From Ciona savignyi (lineage: Eukaryota > Chordata > Ascidiacea > Phlebobranchia > Cionidae), in NCBI GenBank assembly GCA_000149265.1, contig CH003203.1, forward strand, positions 304,522 to 368,521: a stretch of 64,000 nucleotides of DNA, written 5' to 3'. Of the stretch, positions 22,986-35,819 are shown piece by piece. Under the pieces are notes generated by a model. That model worked only from the letters and a program-made list of their open reading frames with translations, had not been told where the DNA came from and ran no database searches. The translations under genes and the position numbers were made by a program. Every line of letters starts with the position of its first letter. Within the stretch, counting starts at the first letter, position 1.

Positions 22986-25280
22986 TATAAAACGTTGAAG
23001 ATATAAACTGATCATTCATCTATAAACTGTAAACTCCACAAAAACTTATTAAGCTAGGGAAGTTGATTAAGAGTAACCTTGAATAGGATATTAAAGTTTT
23101 TCTCCCCATGGTTTGGAAAACCCCAGGGGGTGTTAGTACATGGAAATTTGGAGACACACTCTTGGTCATCGTCGGATTGCAAAAATATTGTGTTGTTTAT
23201 GATTGTGTTGTTTATATTGTGTTGTTTATGATTGTGTTGTTTATATTGTATTGTTTATATTGTGTTGTTTATGATTGGAATGTTTCTAGTGTTTTAGTAT
23301 GTAGGGAGCCGTGCAGGTCGCTGCCTATTTCGCTAGATTGTTCCTTGTAGGCCCCAGGTAAGCCGGTTTACAACACCTGATGCGATCTGCGATTCCCTAC
23401 GCGCTATCTCGACTCTCGGAGGTGCGCTAATTAATTGAGGTTTTCTGCGTAAATGTCTCTTTGACTGATCTCCTGTAGTTCGCCGATAAACGCCTCAGTA
23501 GTTTTATAACATCAATTGTATTGAGCAATTGAGGCGAATAACTTAGTACCAATTGCGAGTTAAATCGTTAGATGTTTAAACGACATAGATTTCAGGTAAA
23601 AACTCTCAGTATTCTTCACATACAAAAATATTACTTAATGCGTTAGGACTCTCACTTAGGAGCTCTCCGTTAGGAGCCTTCCGTCCGGAGCCAAAGTGAA
23701 ATAAACTTATATAGACAAGATTATTCGACAGCTGCACTAATAATAGTTCAGTGATGACGCAATGTCAGCGCAAATGTCGGCTGCGGATATCATAAATCTT
23801 ATGTAACATATGAGGTCGCTACAAGTACAACCGAGAAATTCGTTCGGTTTAGAGAACGTCCATACAATACAAGGACAAAAACAGCTACTGGTTTCGATCC
23901 GACAACCTTGATGATGTAACCGTCTTAGGGGGGCGGTGGGGTAGAAAATAAATGGAATATAATTTACCAACAGAGGGGTAATGCCTAATGAGATGTTTGA
24001 CTTTCGCCCACGTTGGGAGCTCCGGGGAACATGTGGATCAAACTCCAACTCAATGACTTGGAGCCCCAGCAACCACAGCACATATGAACACAATATTACC
24101 AGAGAGCTTATTACTGCACTGGAATTTATAACTTATGGTAAAAACACACATTTGTAGTGGGCTCTATATCACACGTAAGGTGTAAGCACGAACTAGTGTG
24201 AGTTGACTCTAAAAATGAAGATTTGCTTATACCTTTTCATTTCCAAGGAGTTCTAGAAATGAAAATGAAATATCACAAATTGTTGGATAACAGGATCTTA
24301 ATTTATATAACCCGCATTTGAATTGTAATTCCAAGGAAATTCCCCGTAGTCGTCAACGCTATACCGATATGCCGAACACGATATTTGGAAAAATGTCTAG
24401 GAATTCACCGTGAAAACATCTAACTTTTTTCCAGGACACAGTGCCTGACAAGAAGTTCAAATAATTGGTGATTAGTCTGTTACAGTTAATGTTTTAAACT
24501 CAAGAAAGTAGACAATCATCTTAATAAATACAGTTTGTAAGTTAAGATTTGTCGCCGAGTCATAATTGTCATATACAATTTCTTCCAGGCATTCCTTATG
24601 AGTTGTCTAATTTGATTAAAATAATTGTTGGAGGATTTGAACTAAGAATTAAAAAGAATCTATTAGAGGACATTTAAAATCAAGAATTAAATTAAAATCC
24701 ATCTTTTTTGCTATGAATATATATATATATATATATGGGACCCATACGTTTCTGCTTGTAGAAACAAGCTACATACTCGGTGTATAAAATATACCAATTG
24801 TTGTTAGGATGCAAAGTGTGTTTTACAACTAGTGCTGGTTAAACTCGTTATTGGCAATCTTTGGTTTTTTCCTTCTAACTGATAAATTTAATCAAAATTA
24901 AAACAAGTGTTCAAGCGCTATCCCCAAAAAGCTAAATTTTTAGAAAAAAATAGTGTTTGGTTTTTAACGTTTCACAGTAAATTTCCTGGATCAATCACCC
25001 AAAATTTTAGAATAAATCGTGTTGCCTAACAAACGAAGTTTTATTGCGATTAATAACAAAGTAAAAATCAACGTCCGAAAATACGCTAAAAGTAAAGATT
25101 TGTTCCGAATTCATGTTTGTTATGGGCATCCATTACAAATTGTTAGGTAACATGGTCAAAATATATACAACTGGCCTTAGAGTTGTAAGTCCAAAGAAAA
25201 ATCAATATCGATTTTTTAGCATCGCTATTGACAAGAAGTTGCAATTTAGGACAATTACCCAGTAAAGTACCAAAAAATAG

Positions 25281-25790
25281 AATGTGTTTCTGCGTCTTAA
25301 TTTTTAGTTTTCTTGTTCTGTCTTCACTTTTATGATTTATGATATAAATTGCTAAAACTTATTATAAATTATTCTAAAGTCATTAAAATACGAGACCTGT
25401 ATACCTCAGCATTCAGCTTAGGTCCAGGACCGTGCAGGCCTGAATGACCGCGCTTAAGGTAAGCTGTCACGCGCGTACATTGGTTCAGTTAGGCTATATG
25501 ACAAGTGTTATGCTAAGTCTCCATAAAAAAACGAAAATACCAGTCTCCTGTAGCCGCTTTTGTTACTAATTTACCTCTAAACTGGCACATGATTGTATAC
25601 AACACATATAGGCACGAAATCTCAACAACGTCAATGACGTAATACGGGAAATCCCCTAACATAAAATGAAATGCATAACTGCTCATAACTTTTTAACAAA
25701 AGACTATTGGAAAAAACTGATTTGATTTTTAAAATCAGCGTATTTTTTTCCATTTATTAAGATATTCTTAAAATCGACTTCAGTTCCCCT
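25281..25790 (-). mobile_element. Kolobok inverted-repeat remnant (one end, left-truncated)
   Basis: It matches the terminal repeat of the complete element at 50234-55086, in reverse, from TTAGTTTTCTTGTTCTGTC to the tip CAGTTCCCCT, followed by TTAA at 25791. The duplicate site near 33890-33915 lacks it and reads straight through (GAAATATTAAGTAAC), showing the empty target. The opposite end is missing, with a few bases of flank deleted. Confidence 0.8.
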
Positions 25791-26839
25791 TTAAGTAACA
25801 TTATATCAATATGCAAAAGTCGACAAAATTCCAGAAAGTGAGAAATAGCTTCTTTCGAGCACAGGGCTTGACAAGAAGTTCCAAAAATGTTTTAAAAAAA
25901 ATAGACTAGTGTCTTTAAAACTCGTAAACATTTTTTTGGGAATCGTATTGGTTTGTAATGAAAACTTAACTCTGTACACTAGAGGTTCTAAGTAACCAGT
26001 ATATAAAGTTTGACGTCCGTTTAACACAGCTGTAAATAAAATACACAACGGTGATCTAGCTAACCTCATAATATTAGGGGACCTTTGAGTTTAACTCTTG
26101 TTTCGGAAATGCTCATGGATGAGCAGAATTGTTGCATCAAGCGGTAAGGCCATTTCGCCATAAAGGTATATTTTTTCGCTAATCAATCGATCAATCGAGT
26201 GGCTAACGAACAGTTTTGAAACTTCACCCTAAGGGGCAGTAAGGCGACGTTTTAACCCATTAAGATATCCCGTTGTATGCCAATTGTACTTAACAACACA
26301 TTTGTAAGCCTATTATAAATGCGCTTCATACCTTGAGCACAGGTTTGCCCTGGTAATTAAACTAACTATTTACCTATGAAGCATATATAGTTTTATTTTA
26401 CCAAGTATATTTTAGAAATACAATCTGATGATGCTTTTTTAAAAATGCAAAGTAGAGTTAAACTCGCCGACTAATCTAATTTACTTCAGATAATTTATCT
26501 AGTGGAGGTTATTTTTTTATAATTTGAAGTATGTCAGGACTACTTCTAATTTTTTGTAATATTTGTTTGATACAAATTACCAGAATCTTGGTTGGTAGCG
26601 CTGGAAGCTTTAACATAATTGAACGAACCTTTTCTTGTTGAATGGCATGCTTTTTGTGATCATTACGAAAAAAATTAAAAATAGAATAAAATAAATAATT
26701 GTCCATTTAGTGAAATGGGAACCATAATTATGGGAACCATAGAAATGTGAAAAATGGGAACCATAGAAATGGGAATCTCCTAGACCACGTAATTGGCAAT
26801 GTTAATCATAATGCGCATTTCTATAGTTTACGCAGTAAT

Positions 26840-27098
26840 GGCCGCCAGGTTAGTCCTGCGGTTAAGTACGTCGCCTTTCAATCGAAAGGTTGTAGGTGCG
26901 AAACTGGTCGCTAGCTAGTCGGTTGTGTCCTTGGGCAAGGCACTGTACGAACATTGCCTGAACCCATGGGATTAATGGGTTGCAATAACTCTGGTAACCC
27001 GACGGTGGGCGGGAGGTGATCTGACGATTGCCCGTGTGTTAACCCCTTTGGTTTTCCCATTCACGTGGATAAACATGAATATCCTATCCTATCCTAAT
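26840..27098 (+). repeat. tRNA-derived SINE, full-length
   Basis: The tRNA-like head is GGTTAGTCCTGCGGTTAAG…GTAGGTGCGAAACTGG, followed by the SINE body (TGTCCTTGGGCAAGGCACTG, GAACCC, GGTAACCCGACGGTGGGC, TCTGACGATTGCC, GTGTGTTAACCCC) and an ATCCTATCC tail. Confidence 0.8.
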
Positions 27099-28511
27099 CT
27101 ATTTATTATGACCCGATTCCTTTGTGCCTGGATGAATTTGAAATTTCGTTCAAAGATAAAACGGTTGCATGTTTTAAACATTTAAATTAAGTTGCACTAA
27201 ATATAACCCCTGCAATATATAGAAACATAAACATTTATTAAAATAAAAGAATTTAAATTAAATTAATACAACTAAATATAACACCTATCTAGAGAAACCT
27301 CGTAACCAAGGTAAAAAGAGCAAAATTAAAAGTTTATTGACTGTCTTCTTGTTCCTGAGGTACCATGGAATTATTGACGCATAATACGCATTTACAGTGT
27401 TTAAGTCACAATGACATTTGTTTCTACTTTGCACGCCATTTTAATGACAAAGGAATTGGGAATTATTTTGAAATAAAGGTTATTGTTGGGTAATAATTAA
27501 TTGTACGGTGACTTATAATGATTACCACAAGTTATGTTGATTTCTCTTTTCACTTCTGTATTCGTGTAAACAAGGAGTACTTGACCCAGATTTGAAATTT
27601 GTGATTGGACAGGTGACGTCGCACTTACTAACCTGTGCATTTCTGCTAATGTGACTTTGTTTTAATTGGAAATGTCCATTTCGTTTAAAATCTGTGATTA
27701 AATCCACTACTGCTGTAGCTCCGGCAACACGACCATGGAAATTAGTTCAATTCGGATATCTTGCCATCAAAACTATGCGTTGTTTTAATCCGGTAGAATT
27801 GTCCGATTCAAAGTTGAAACACTTATCGAATACAACACAGTTAAAAGATTTAAATAAATTGCACGTTTTCGTCTTTTCGACATTAAGTATTATCAAGCTG
27901 GACTAAAAGTGTGCAAGCGCGACCCAGTACTGAGGGGGAGCAAGCTGTTCCAGTTAGAAATTCGTAATGTTTCTACCTGAGTGGATAACCCGTTCTTCAT
28001 GATAAAGTAGCAAACGGACATGCTTGTCATCAGCTTAACGGAAAAGATACAAAAAAACGGAATAAAAAAAATATTCCCATTTCGTATTTAATGGGAAAAT
28101 TAAGCTAAACCGACACAAGTAAAGTTTTGTGCTTTTTAAAGACGAATTACTTTGACCATATTATGTTAGTCGGTCATTTAAATATTTTGGAAATGAAACA
28201 ACAATGTTTATTGTAACTTGGCTTTTGACAAACTTAGATTGTTATCGTGGTGGGGGTGTGAATATTGCCCATTACCGACGCCGTACTGTTTCTTCACGAC
28301 AAGAAATAAACAAATTTCCATGTTGTTTGTAAATGCAATTTCGCATATTAAAGGAAGTTTAAACCAGGGTTAATCAAATCAAGCCAAATAACCAATATTA
28401 AATACTTGTTTCTGTTTTAACTTATAGCCATATACCGGACTTATAGCCATATAACTACGGATTATTTTTGGAATCTGAAAAAGTACCTAACCACTGTTTA
28501 TCGCCATTGCG

Positions 28512-28535
28512 TGACGTCGTTACTTCACTATATAG
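28512..28535 (+). promoter_or_regulatory. Gene B core promoter: half-CRE and TATA box
   Basis: TGACGTCG at 28512-28519 and TATATAG at 28529-28535, 58 bp before the ATG at 28593. The TATA spacing equals that of gene A, but the CRE-like site is closer and has lost its last palindrome base. Confidence 0.55.
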
Positions 28536-28592
28536 TTTCAGCTCAGGAATACTATTTTCATTCTCAAAACTCATGCAGCTGGAATTTCTAAA

Positions 28593-31377
28593 ATGTTTTT
28601 TTCAAGGTCATGTTCAGCGTTGATACGACTAACGATTGTGTGTTTATTGTTTCTAATAAGAATGAATGTTATAGCTGGTAAGTAAGGTATATGTTTACAT
28701 AGTTAAGAAACTAATTGATAAACCTAATATTTAAATGGTGGTATAATAATGGGGAACTCTCTAATTGCCCAAATAAAATGATATTATGCTGGCACGGTTT
28801 GTTCATTTCACGTAAAGCAGAATGAGTTTATACAAAACTGATGTTAAAACCACTTTGGTATTAATATTTTTATATCACGGATAAAAAACTTTATAATTCA
28901 ATAAGTATTACATTATATATATTTGTGATAAGCAATGATTTGAATTTCGCATGTCACACAAATGTTATTATTCAGTGGAACCTTGGGAAACTGCCTGTTC
29001 CACTGGATTGTTCATGACAAGCGTCGAACACAACGTTACTTTTCTCGACGACATCCGAGTGAATAAAGCCCCTGTTTTATGTTCCTGGTCACTACGGGCT
29101 CCACTTGATAAGGTAAGTGAATAGGGAGACAATACTCAGATATGTTGATTGGTTTTTCTACCAGAGCAAAGAATTGCATTTCGGCTTTGACCCAACCCAC
29201 CTTTTCATTTCAAAATTATCTTATATTAACCGACCTTCTAATACTATATATATTTTTACTTGAACTCCAGTATATTATATTAGGAAATAAATATTAATAT
29301 TACAATTAGAAAAATTTACTGTATTATCCATGATTCCATGAGTAAACGCATTAGGATAACTGTCCAACGAAGTTATCAGCGAACGAAACATGGTGCAAAA
29401 TATATTAACTGATGGGATAATTTATACTATACCCCTGGGATTTCGTATGATATTTATGACTAACTTTAAAAGGACGCATACAATATGACTCGGGATTAAA
29501 TACAGATAAAATAAGGTGGCTTACGGAACATCTAACTTAAATTCTTAGATAATCGAAGTGCGGTTCCTCCGGTTTGATATTGGCTTCTCCGACATATGTA
29601 ACAACATGGATTATGTCGGTATTTATGACAACGACATTTTGGTAAGTAATACTCTGATGGAATGTAATACAACCATCAAAATAAATTAATCCATAGAAAC
29701 GCTATGTGTTGAAACTATGTTGTCGGTGTCATGTTACCTGGGTTATCGCCGTGTAAGGTGTATGAATGTGATATTTATTTTTATTTTTGTGCAACATATT
29801 GATTAGAAGGACTGAACCGTTAAGTAACTAGCCTACTGACACAAGAAAACAACAATTATCCGGGGGGATTTTGTTCTAGCTGACAGTCCTGAGCGTAATT
29901 AGGCAAGTATCNNNNNNNNNNNNNNNNNNNNNNNNNNNNNNNNNNNNNNNNNNNNNNNNNNNNNNNNNNNNNNNNNNNNNNNNNNNNNNNNNNNNNNNNN
30001 NNNNNNNNNNNNNNNNNNNNNNNNNNNNNNNNNNNNNNNNNNNNNNNNNNNNNNNNNNNNNNNNNNNNNNNNNNNNNNNNNNNNNNNNNNNNNNNNNNNN
30101 NNNNNNNNNNNNNNNNNNNNNNNNNNNNNNNNNNNNNNNNNNNNNNNNGCTCGGGTGATATGGGCAATTGTTGTTCATTCGGCGCCCAGTCTCTTGCCGA
30201 GCCATCCGAGGTTCGAACCTTAAATCACTGCATAAAGCATAAATATCTATAACAAGCGAGGTCGTCATTATATTAAACATCCACAATGCGCCTACAGTTA
30301 ACTGGACACACAATGTATTGTCATGGTGGCTCGAATATTGTGGCGTTTTCAAAGCAAAACAGGTTATAACGATTCCAGTCGTCCGGTTATAAACCTAACA
30401 TAGATGTTTCGTCACATATGTTTTGAGATATATCAACTAGTCAATTTTGGTGCAGATAAATGTCCAGGATTCGCGTGTTGGGAAGGAACTTGTATTTTAA
30501 AGTCGCAACACTGCGATGGAGTAAAGGATTGCGAAGATGATAGCGACGAGATACAATGTGGTGAGTTTGATCTAATACCCCGAGGTGTGTTGGGTGAGGT
30601 TCTTTTGGAGTTAATATAAGCAAAAAACTCACTCACGAAGCCAACATTGTTTAATACAATTTTGTCCTCTAAATTAACTTAAGAAACCTTTACAGAACAA
30701 GTGCATGACAACCAGGGCGGAACTATATCGAAGGAATCAGCAGAATGCGGGAAGACGTTTGTTGCTCCCGTATTCACTTGGGTGGGTTCCATTAGTATAT
30801 TAATATTTTTTAGTCTTAACATCAAAGTTATACAATAGTCCTACCTATAACGTTATACGTACGAGTTGGGGAGTAAGTCGAAAGCATTTTACGTTTTAAT
30901 AAAGTTTTGATGATTTTTATATAAATCTTTAAGTTGTGAGGTGCCTAACTCCTATGAAAAAGTTGGTTTCTTACGATACTGAGTTGTAAATTAAAAATAA
31001 GCCATATTGGTATTAACCTAAAGCTAAAATACCTAATCTGCATCAGAACCATCGAATTGTTGGTGGAAATGAAGCAATACCGGGTTCGTGGCCCTGGCAG
31101 GCCGTGCTTATAAAATCGCCGTTTTGGGCCCCGTTCTGTGGAGGAAGTATCATATCACCGCGTGCGATACTAACTGCAGCCCACTGCGTGGTACGCTTAA
31201 GCAGGTTAAGTACATTATGCAATATAAGTGTCTTTCTATAAAATAATGAAATCAAATTCATTTTGTCAGTCTATCATTGGTTAAAGTATACGTTGGACGA
31301 TACGTTGCTGCTGGAAATGCCGGGGAAGCTTTGATGAACGTTGTGGAGATTACCATTCATCCAAAATACAACCGAAA
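28593..31377 (+). pseudogene. Truncated CUB-LDLa-protease gene (gene B), exons 1-8 only
   Basis: Exons seen: 28593-28677, 28976-29112, 29549-29641, 30456-30560, 30696-30781, 31047-31204, 31270-31377, with phases identical to gene A. Exon 4 (end of CUB) must lie in the gap at 29912-30148. Signal peptide, CUB, LDLa (CEDDSDE), the activation site R|IVGG and the catalytic His (TAAHC) are present. A good donor (GTAAGT) follows exon 8, but the next sequence is the start of duplication unit 2, so the Asp and Ser exons are absent here. Alone it cannot make an active protease. A transcript could instead splice on to exon 9 of gene C, 10.5 kb downstream, since phases match. No stop codons interrupt the visible exons. 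Confidence 0.75.
29912..30148. other. Assembly gap (237 N)
   Basis: A run of N. By comparison with gene C, which has exon 4 at 40077-40209, gene B exon 4 is expected inside it; the true length is unknown. Confidence 0.95.
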
Positions 31378-31834
31378 GTAAGTTTGTAAGCCATTGTGAT
31401 GCTAGGCTAGTCAGCATTCATTTGTGGAGAGATGTTGTAAGGTAAACACCTTCCCGGCAACAATTGTTGTAAGGTTGAACGATAAGTGATGATTAGCGGT
31501 TTTCTATTTTAAAGTTCACCACAGCCAACCCATTTTACATATAGTTGATATTGCCACAGTGATTACAATATTTATACCGATTGGCTACGATTGACACGGA
31601 CACTAATAAATCACACATTCCAGGAAAAATCAGTGAACTGGAATATCCTGATCGGTATCTTTATTTAAAGCTACATAACTCACTTAACGCGTACTTTCCG
31701 ATCTTTTAAAAAGATTTATATCAAAATCAGCTCCTGGCAAAGTCATAAAACTTAAGGAGTAGGTAAAGCGTTAGGGTTGGAGTTGTTAATGAACTTATAC
31801 AGTAAACTACAATATCTCCATTAACTCAACGGCG

Positions 31835-32172
31835 AGTACGAGGATATTGGACGATTGTGAAAACCCCAACGTGTTTTTTTTCCGATTCACGGAAAGGATA
31901 GGACAGGATATTCATATTTATTCCTGTTATTTGGAAAACGCAAGGGGCGTTAACACACGGGTAATCGCCAGATTACCGCGCGCCCAACGTCAGGTTACCG
32001 GAGCTATTACAGTGTGTTGTTTATGACTGAGACGTTCTTTTAAATTAGTAATACCTATTAATAAACTGGGTTATCGGCTTACTGTCTTGTCCAAGAACAC
32101 AACCGACTAGCTGGCAAGTTTCGAAACTACAATCTTACAACTGTAAGGTTACGCACTAACCCACCAAGCTAA
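31835..32172 (-). repeat. SINE copy, minus (duplicate of the 22.7-kb copy)
   Basis: Same reversed SINE and abutting inverted tail as at 22640-22985; carried by the segmental duplication rather than an independent insertion. Confidence 0.6.
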
Positions 32173-33358
32173 TCGATATAAAACGTTAAAGATATAAACT
32201 GATCATTCATCTTTAAACTGTATAATTCCACAAAAGCTTATTTAGCTTGGTAAGTTGATTAAGAGTAACCTTGAATATGATATTAAGGTTTTCTCCCCAT
32301 GGTTTGGAAAACCCAAGGGGTGTTAGTACATGGAAATTTGGAGACACACTCTTGGTCATCGTCGGATTGCAAAAATATTGTGTCGTTTATGATTGTGTTG
32401 TTAATATTGTGTTGTTTATGATTATATTGTGTTGTTTATGATTGGAATGTTTCTAGTGTTTTAGAACAACCGAGAAATTCGTTCGGTTTAGAGAACGTCC
32501 ATACAATACAAGGACAAAAAAACAGCTGCTGGTTTCGACCCGACAACCTTGATGATGTAACCGTCTTAGGAAAGCGGTGGGGTAGAAAATAAATAGAATA
32601 TAATTTACCAACATAGGGGTAATGCCTAATGAGATGTTTGACTTTCGCCCACGTTGGGAGCTGGGGGAACGTGTGGATCAAACTCCAACTCAATGACTTG
32701 GAACCCCAGCAACCACAGCACATATGAACACAGTATTACCAGAGAGCTTATTACTGCACTGGAATTTATGATTTAACTTATGGTAAAAACACACATTTGT
32801 AGTGGGCTCTATATCACACGTAAGGTGTAAGCACAACTAGTGTGAGTTGACTCTAAAAATGAAGATTTGCTTATGCCTTTCCATTTCATAGGAGTTCTAG
32901 AAATGAAAATGAAATATCACAAATTGTTGGATAACAGGATCTTAATTTATACAACCCGCATTTGAATTGTAATCCCAAGGAAATTCCCCGTAGTCGTCAA
33001 CGCTATATCGATATGCCGAACACGATATTTGAAAAAATGTCTATAGGAATTCACCGTGAAAACATCTAACTTTTTTCCAGGACACAGTGCCTGACAAGAA
33101 GTTCAAATAATTGGTAATTTGTCTGTTACAGTTAATGTTTTAAACTCAAGAAAGTAGACAATAATCTTAATAAATACAGTTTATAAGTTAAGATTTGTCG
33201 CCGAGTCATAATTGTCATATACAAGTTCTTCCAGGCATTCCTTATGAGTTGTCTAATTCGATTAAAATAATTGTTGGAGAACTTGAACTAAGAATTAAAA
33301 AGAATTTATTAGAGGACATTTAAAATTAAAAATCAAAAAATCCTTTATTTTTTTGCTA

Positions 33359-33360
<2 letters not shown>

Positions 33361-33400
<40 letters not shown>
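33361..33400. repeat. (TA)n microsatellite
   Basis: About 20 TA units; the matching site in unit 1 (about 24717-24736) is roughly half as long, so the array has changed since duplication. Confidence 0.85.
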
Positions 33401-33401
<1 letters not shown>

Positions 33402-34998
33402 GACCCCTGCGTTTCTGCTTGTAGAAACAAGCTACATAATCGGTGTATAAAATATACCGATTGTTGTTAGGGACCCTGCATGCATAAACACATAGCATGC
33501 AAAATGTGTTTTACAACTACTGGTGGTTAAACACGTGGTTGAAAGCTAAATTTTTAGAAAAAAATAGTGTTTGGTTGTTAACATTTCACAGTTAATTTCC
33601 TGGATCAATCACCCAAAATTTTAGAATAAATCATGTTGCCTAACAAACGAAGTTTTATTGCAATTAATAAAAAAGTAAAAAACAACGTCCGGAAATACGC
33701 TAAAAGTAAAGATTTGTTTCGGATTCATGATTGTAATGGGCATCCGTCACAAATTGTTAGGTAACATGGTCAAAATATATACAACTGGCCTTAGAGTTGT
33801 AAGCAAAGGCAAAATCAATTATTTTTTTGAGAATCGCTCTTAACAAGAAGTTGCAATTTAGGACAATTACCCAGTAAAGTACCAAAAAATAGGTTGAAAC
33901 GGAATGAAATATTAAGTAACATTATATCAATATGCAAAAGTCGACAAAATTCCAGAAAGTGAAAAATAGCTTCTTTCGAGCACAGGGCTTGACAAGAAGT
34001 TCCAAAAATGTTTAAAAAAACAATAGACTATTGTCTTTAAAATTCGTAAACATTTTTTGGCAATCGTATTGGTTTGTAATGAAAACTTAACTCTGTGCAC
34101 TGGAGGTTCTAAGTAACCAGTATATAAAGTTTGACGTCCGTTTAACACAGCTGCAAATAAAATACACAACGGTGATCTAGCTAACCTCATAATATCAGGG
34201 GACCTTTAAGTTTAACTCTTGTTTCCTAAATGCTCATGGATGAGTAGAATTGTTACATCAAGCGGTAAGGCCATTTCGCCATAAAGGTATATTTTTTCGC
34301 TAATCAGTCGAGTGGCTAACGAACAGGTTTGAATCTTCATCCTAAAGGGCAGTAAGGCGACGTTTTAACCCATTAAGATATCCCGTTGTATGCCAATTGT
34401 ACTTAACAACACATTTGTAAGCCTATTATAAATGCGCTTCATACCTTAAGCACAGGTTTGCCCTGGTAATTAAACTAACTATTAACCTATGAACTTGGCA
34501 TATATAGATTTATTTTACCAAGTATATTTCAGAAATACAATCTGATGATGCTTTTTTTTTAAATGCAAAGTAGAGTTAAACTCGCCGACTAATCTAATTT
34601 ACTACAGATAATTTATCTTGTGGAGGTTATCGACCAATAAATAATATTAGCGCAAAAATGAGTCGTTTTTTTGTCATTTGAAGTATGTCAGGACTACTGC
34701 TAATTTTTTGTAAAATATATGTTTGATACAAATTACCAGAATCTTGGTTGGTAGCGCCGGAAGCTTTAACATAATTGAACGAACCTTTCTTATTGAATAT
34801 CTAGAATGCTTTTTGTGATCATTACGAAAAAAATTAAAAAGAGAATAAAATCAATAATTGTCCATTTAGTGAAATGGGAACCATAATTCTGGGAACCATA
34901 GAAATGTGAAAAATGGAAACCATAGAAATGGGAATCTCCTAGACCACGTAATTGACATTGTTAATTATAATGCGCATTTCTATTGTTTACGCAATAAT

Positions 34999-35256
34999 GG
35001 CCGGCAGGTTAGTCTTGCGGTTAAGTGCGTCGTCTTTTAATCGAAAGGTTTTAGGTGCGAAACTGATCGCTAGCTAGTCGGTTGTGTCCTTGGGCAAGGC
35101 ACTGTACGGACATTGCCTGAACCCAGCGGATTAATGGGTTGCAATAACTCTGGTAACCCGACAGTGGGCGTGAGGTGATCTGACGATTGCCCGTGTGTTA
35201 ACCTGTTTGGTTTTCCCATTCACGGGGATAAACATGAATATCCTATCCTATCCTAA
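34999..35256 (+). repeat. tRNA-derived SINE (duplicate of 26.8-kb copy)
   Basis: Same insertion as at 26840-27098, with a few substitutions (GGTTAGTCTTGCGG, AAACTGATCGCTAGC, CCTATCCTATCC tail). Confidence 0.8.
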
Positions 35257-35367
35257 TTTATTTATTATGACCCGATTCCTTTGTGCATGGATGAATTTGA
35301 AATTTCGTTCAAAGATAAAACGGTTGCATGTTTTAAACATTTAAATTAAGTTGCACTAAATATAACC

Positions 35368-35819
35368 AGGGCCGGTTTTAGGCCGATTTGACCGATTAGA
35401 TCAAATTGGGCCCCGCAGCTTGAAGGGGCCCCGCGCTAGCGGGGTTCTTTCTGTATTACGAGGTTTAAAATACTACTGAAACGTAAAATAAAAAGTGAAA
35501 TAATATTCTTTCTCATAATATCAATTTGTTAAGCATCGAAACTAAGTCAAATTTATATTTCTGTGTCCGCCTGTTACGTCATGATGAATATGGTTGCTAA
35601 ACAATACATATATGTTTGGAAGTAAAAAAAATATATAGTAAATAAGCATCCACATTACCTTTAATTTGTTTTTAAATGTATTAATTGTCTATTTTTGTAG
35701 TTTGTATGTACTGGTATGTATTTTATGATATATAAACACTCATAAATTTTGCTATGAAGAGTAGGGGCCCCGCCATCACATTTCTAATTGGGCCCCGCGG
35801 CTCCTAGCACCGGGCCTGA
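35368..35819. mobile_element. hAT-type MITE, 452 bp, 8-bp target duplication
   Basis: It begins AGGGCCGGTTTTAGGCC and ends CTCCTAGCACCGGGCCTGA, forming an imperfect inverted repeat with GGGCCCCG blocks inside each end. ATATAACC flanks both sides (35360-35367 and 35820-35827). Unit 1 shows the empty site with one ATATAACC near 27200. No coding sequence. Eight-base duplications and CAGGGCCGG-like ends are typical of hAT elements. Confidence 0.85.

Larger units (their letters stand above)
22234..31473. repeat. Segmental duplication, unit 1 (~9.2 kb)
   Basis: From 'CGTTGAACGATGAGCGATGAT' near 22235 to intron 8 of gene B near 31473 the sequence is repeated from about 31474 to 41806, in the same order and strand and with high identity. 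It includes gene B exons 1-8 and their upstream DNA. Large differences are clean indels: a Kolobok-type remnant and a ~520-bp block (about 23300-23821) present only here. Confidence 0.85.

Noticed and set aside
24720..24736. CRISPR-like or regulatory TA array
   Set aside because: Simple (TA)n microsatellite, variable between the duplication units; eukaryotic context.
29856..30352. Open frames spanning the N gap
   Set aside because: They exist only because N codons cannot be stops; the same applies to the frames across 62665-63198 on the plus strand.
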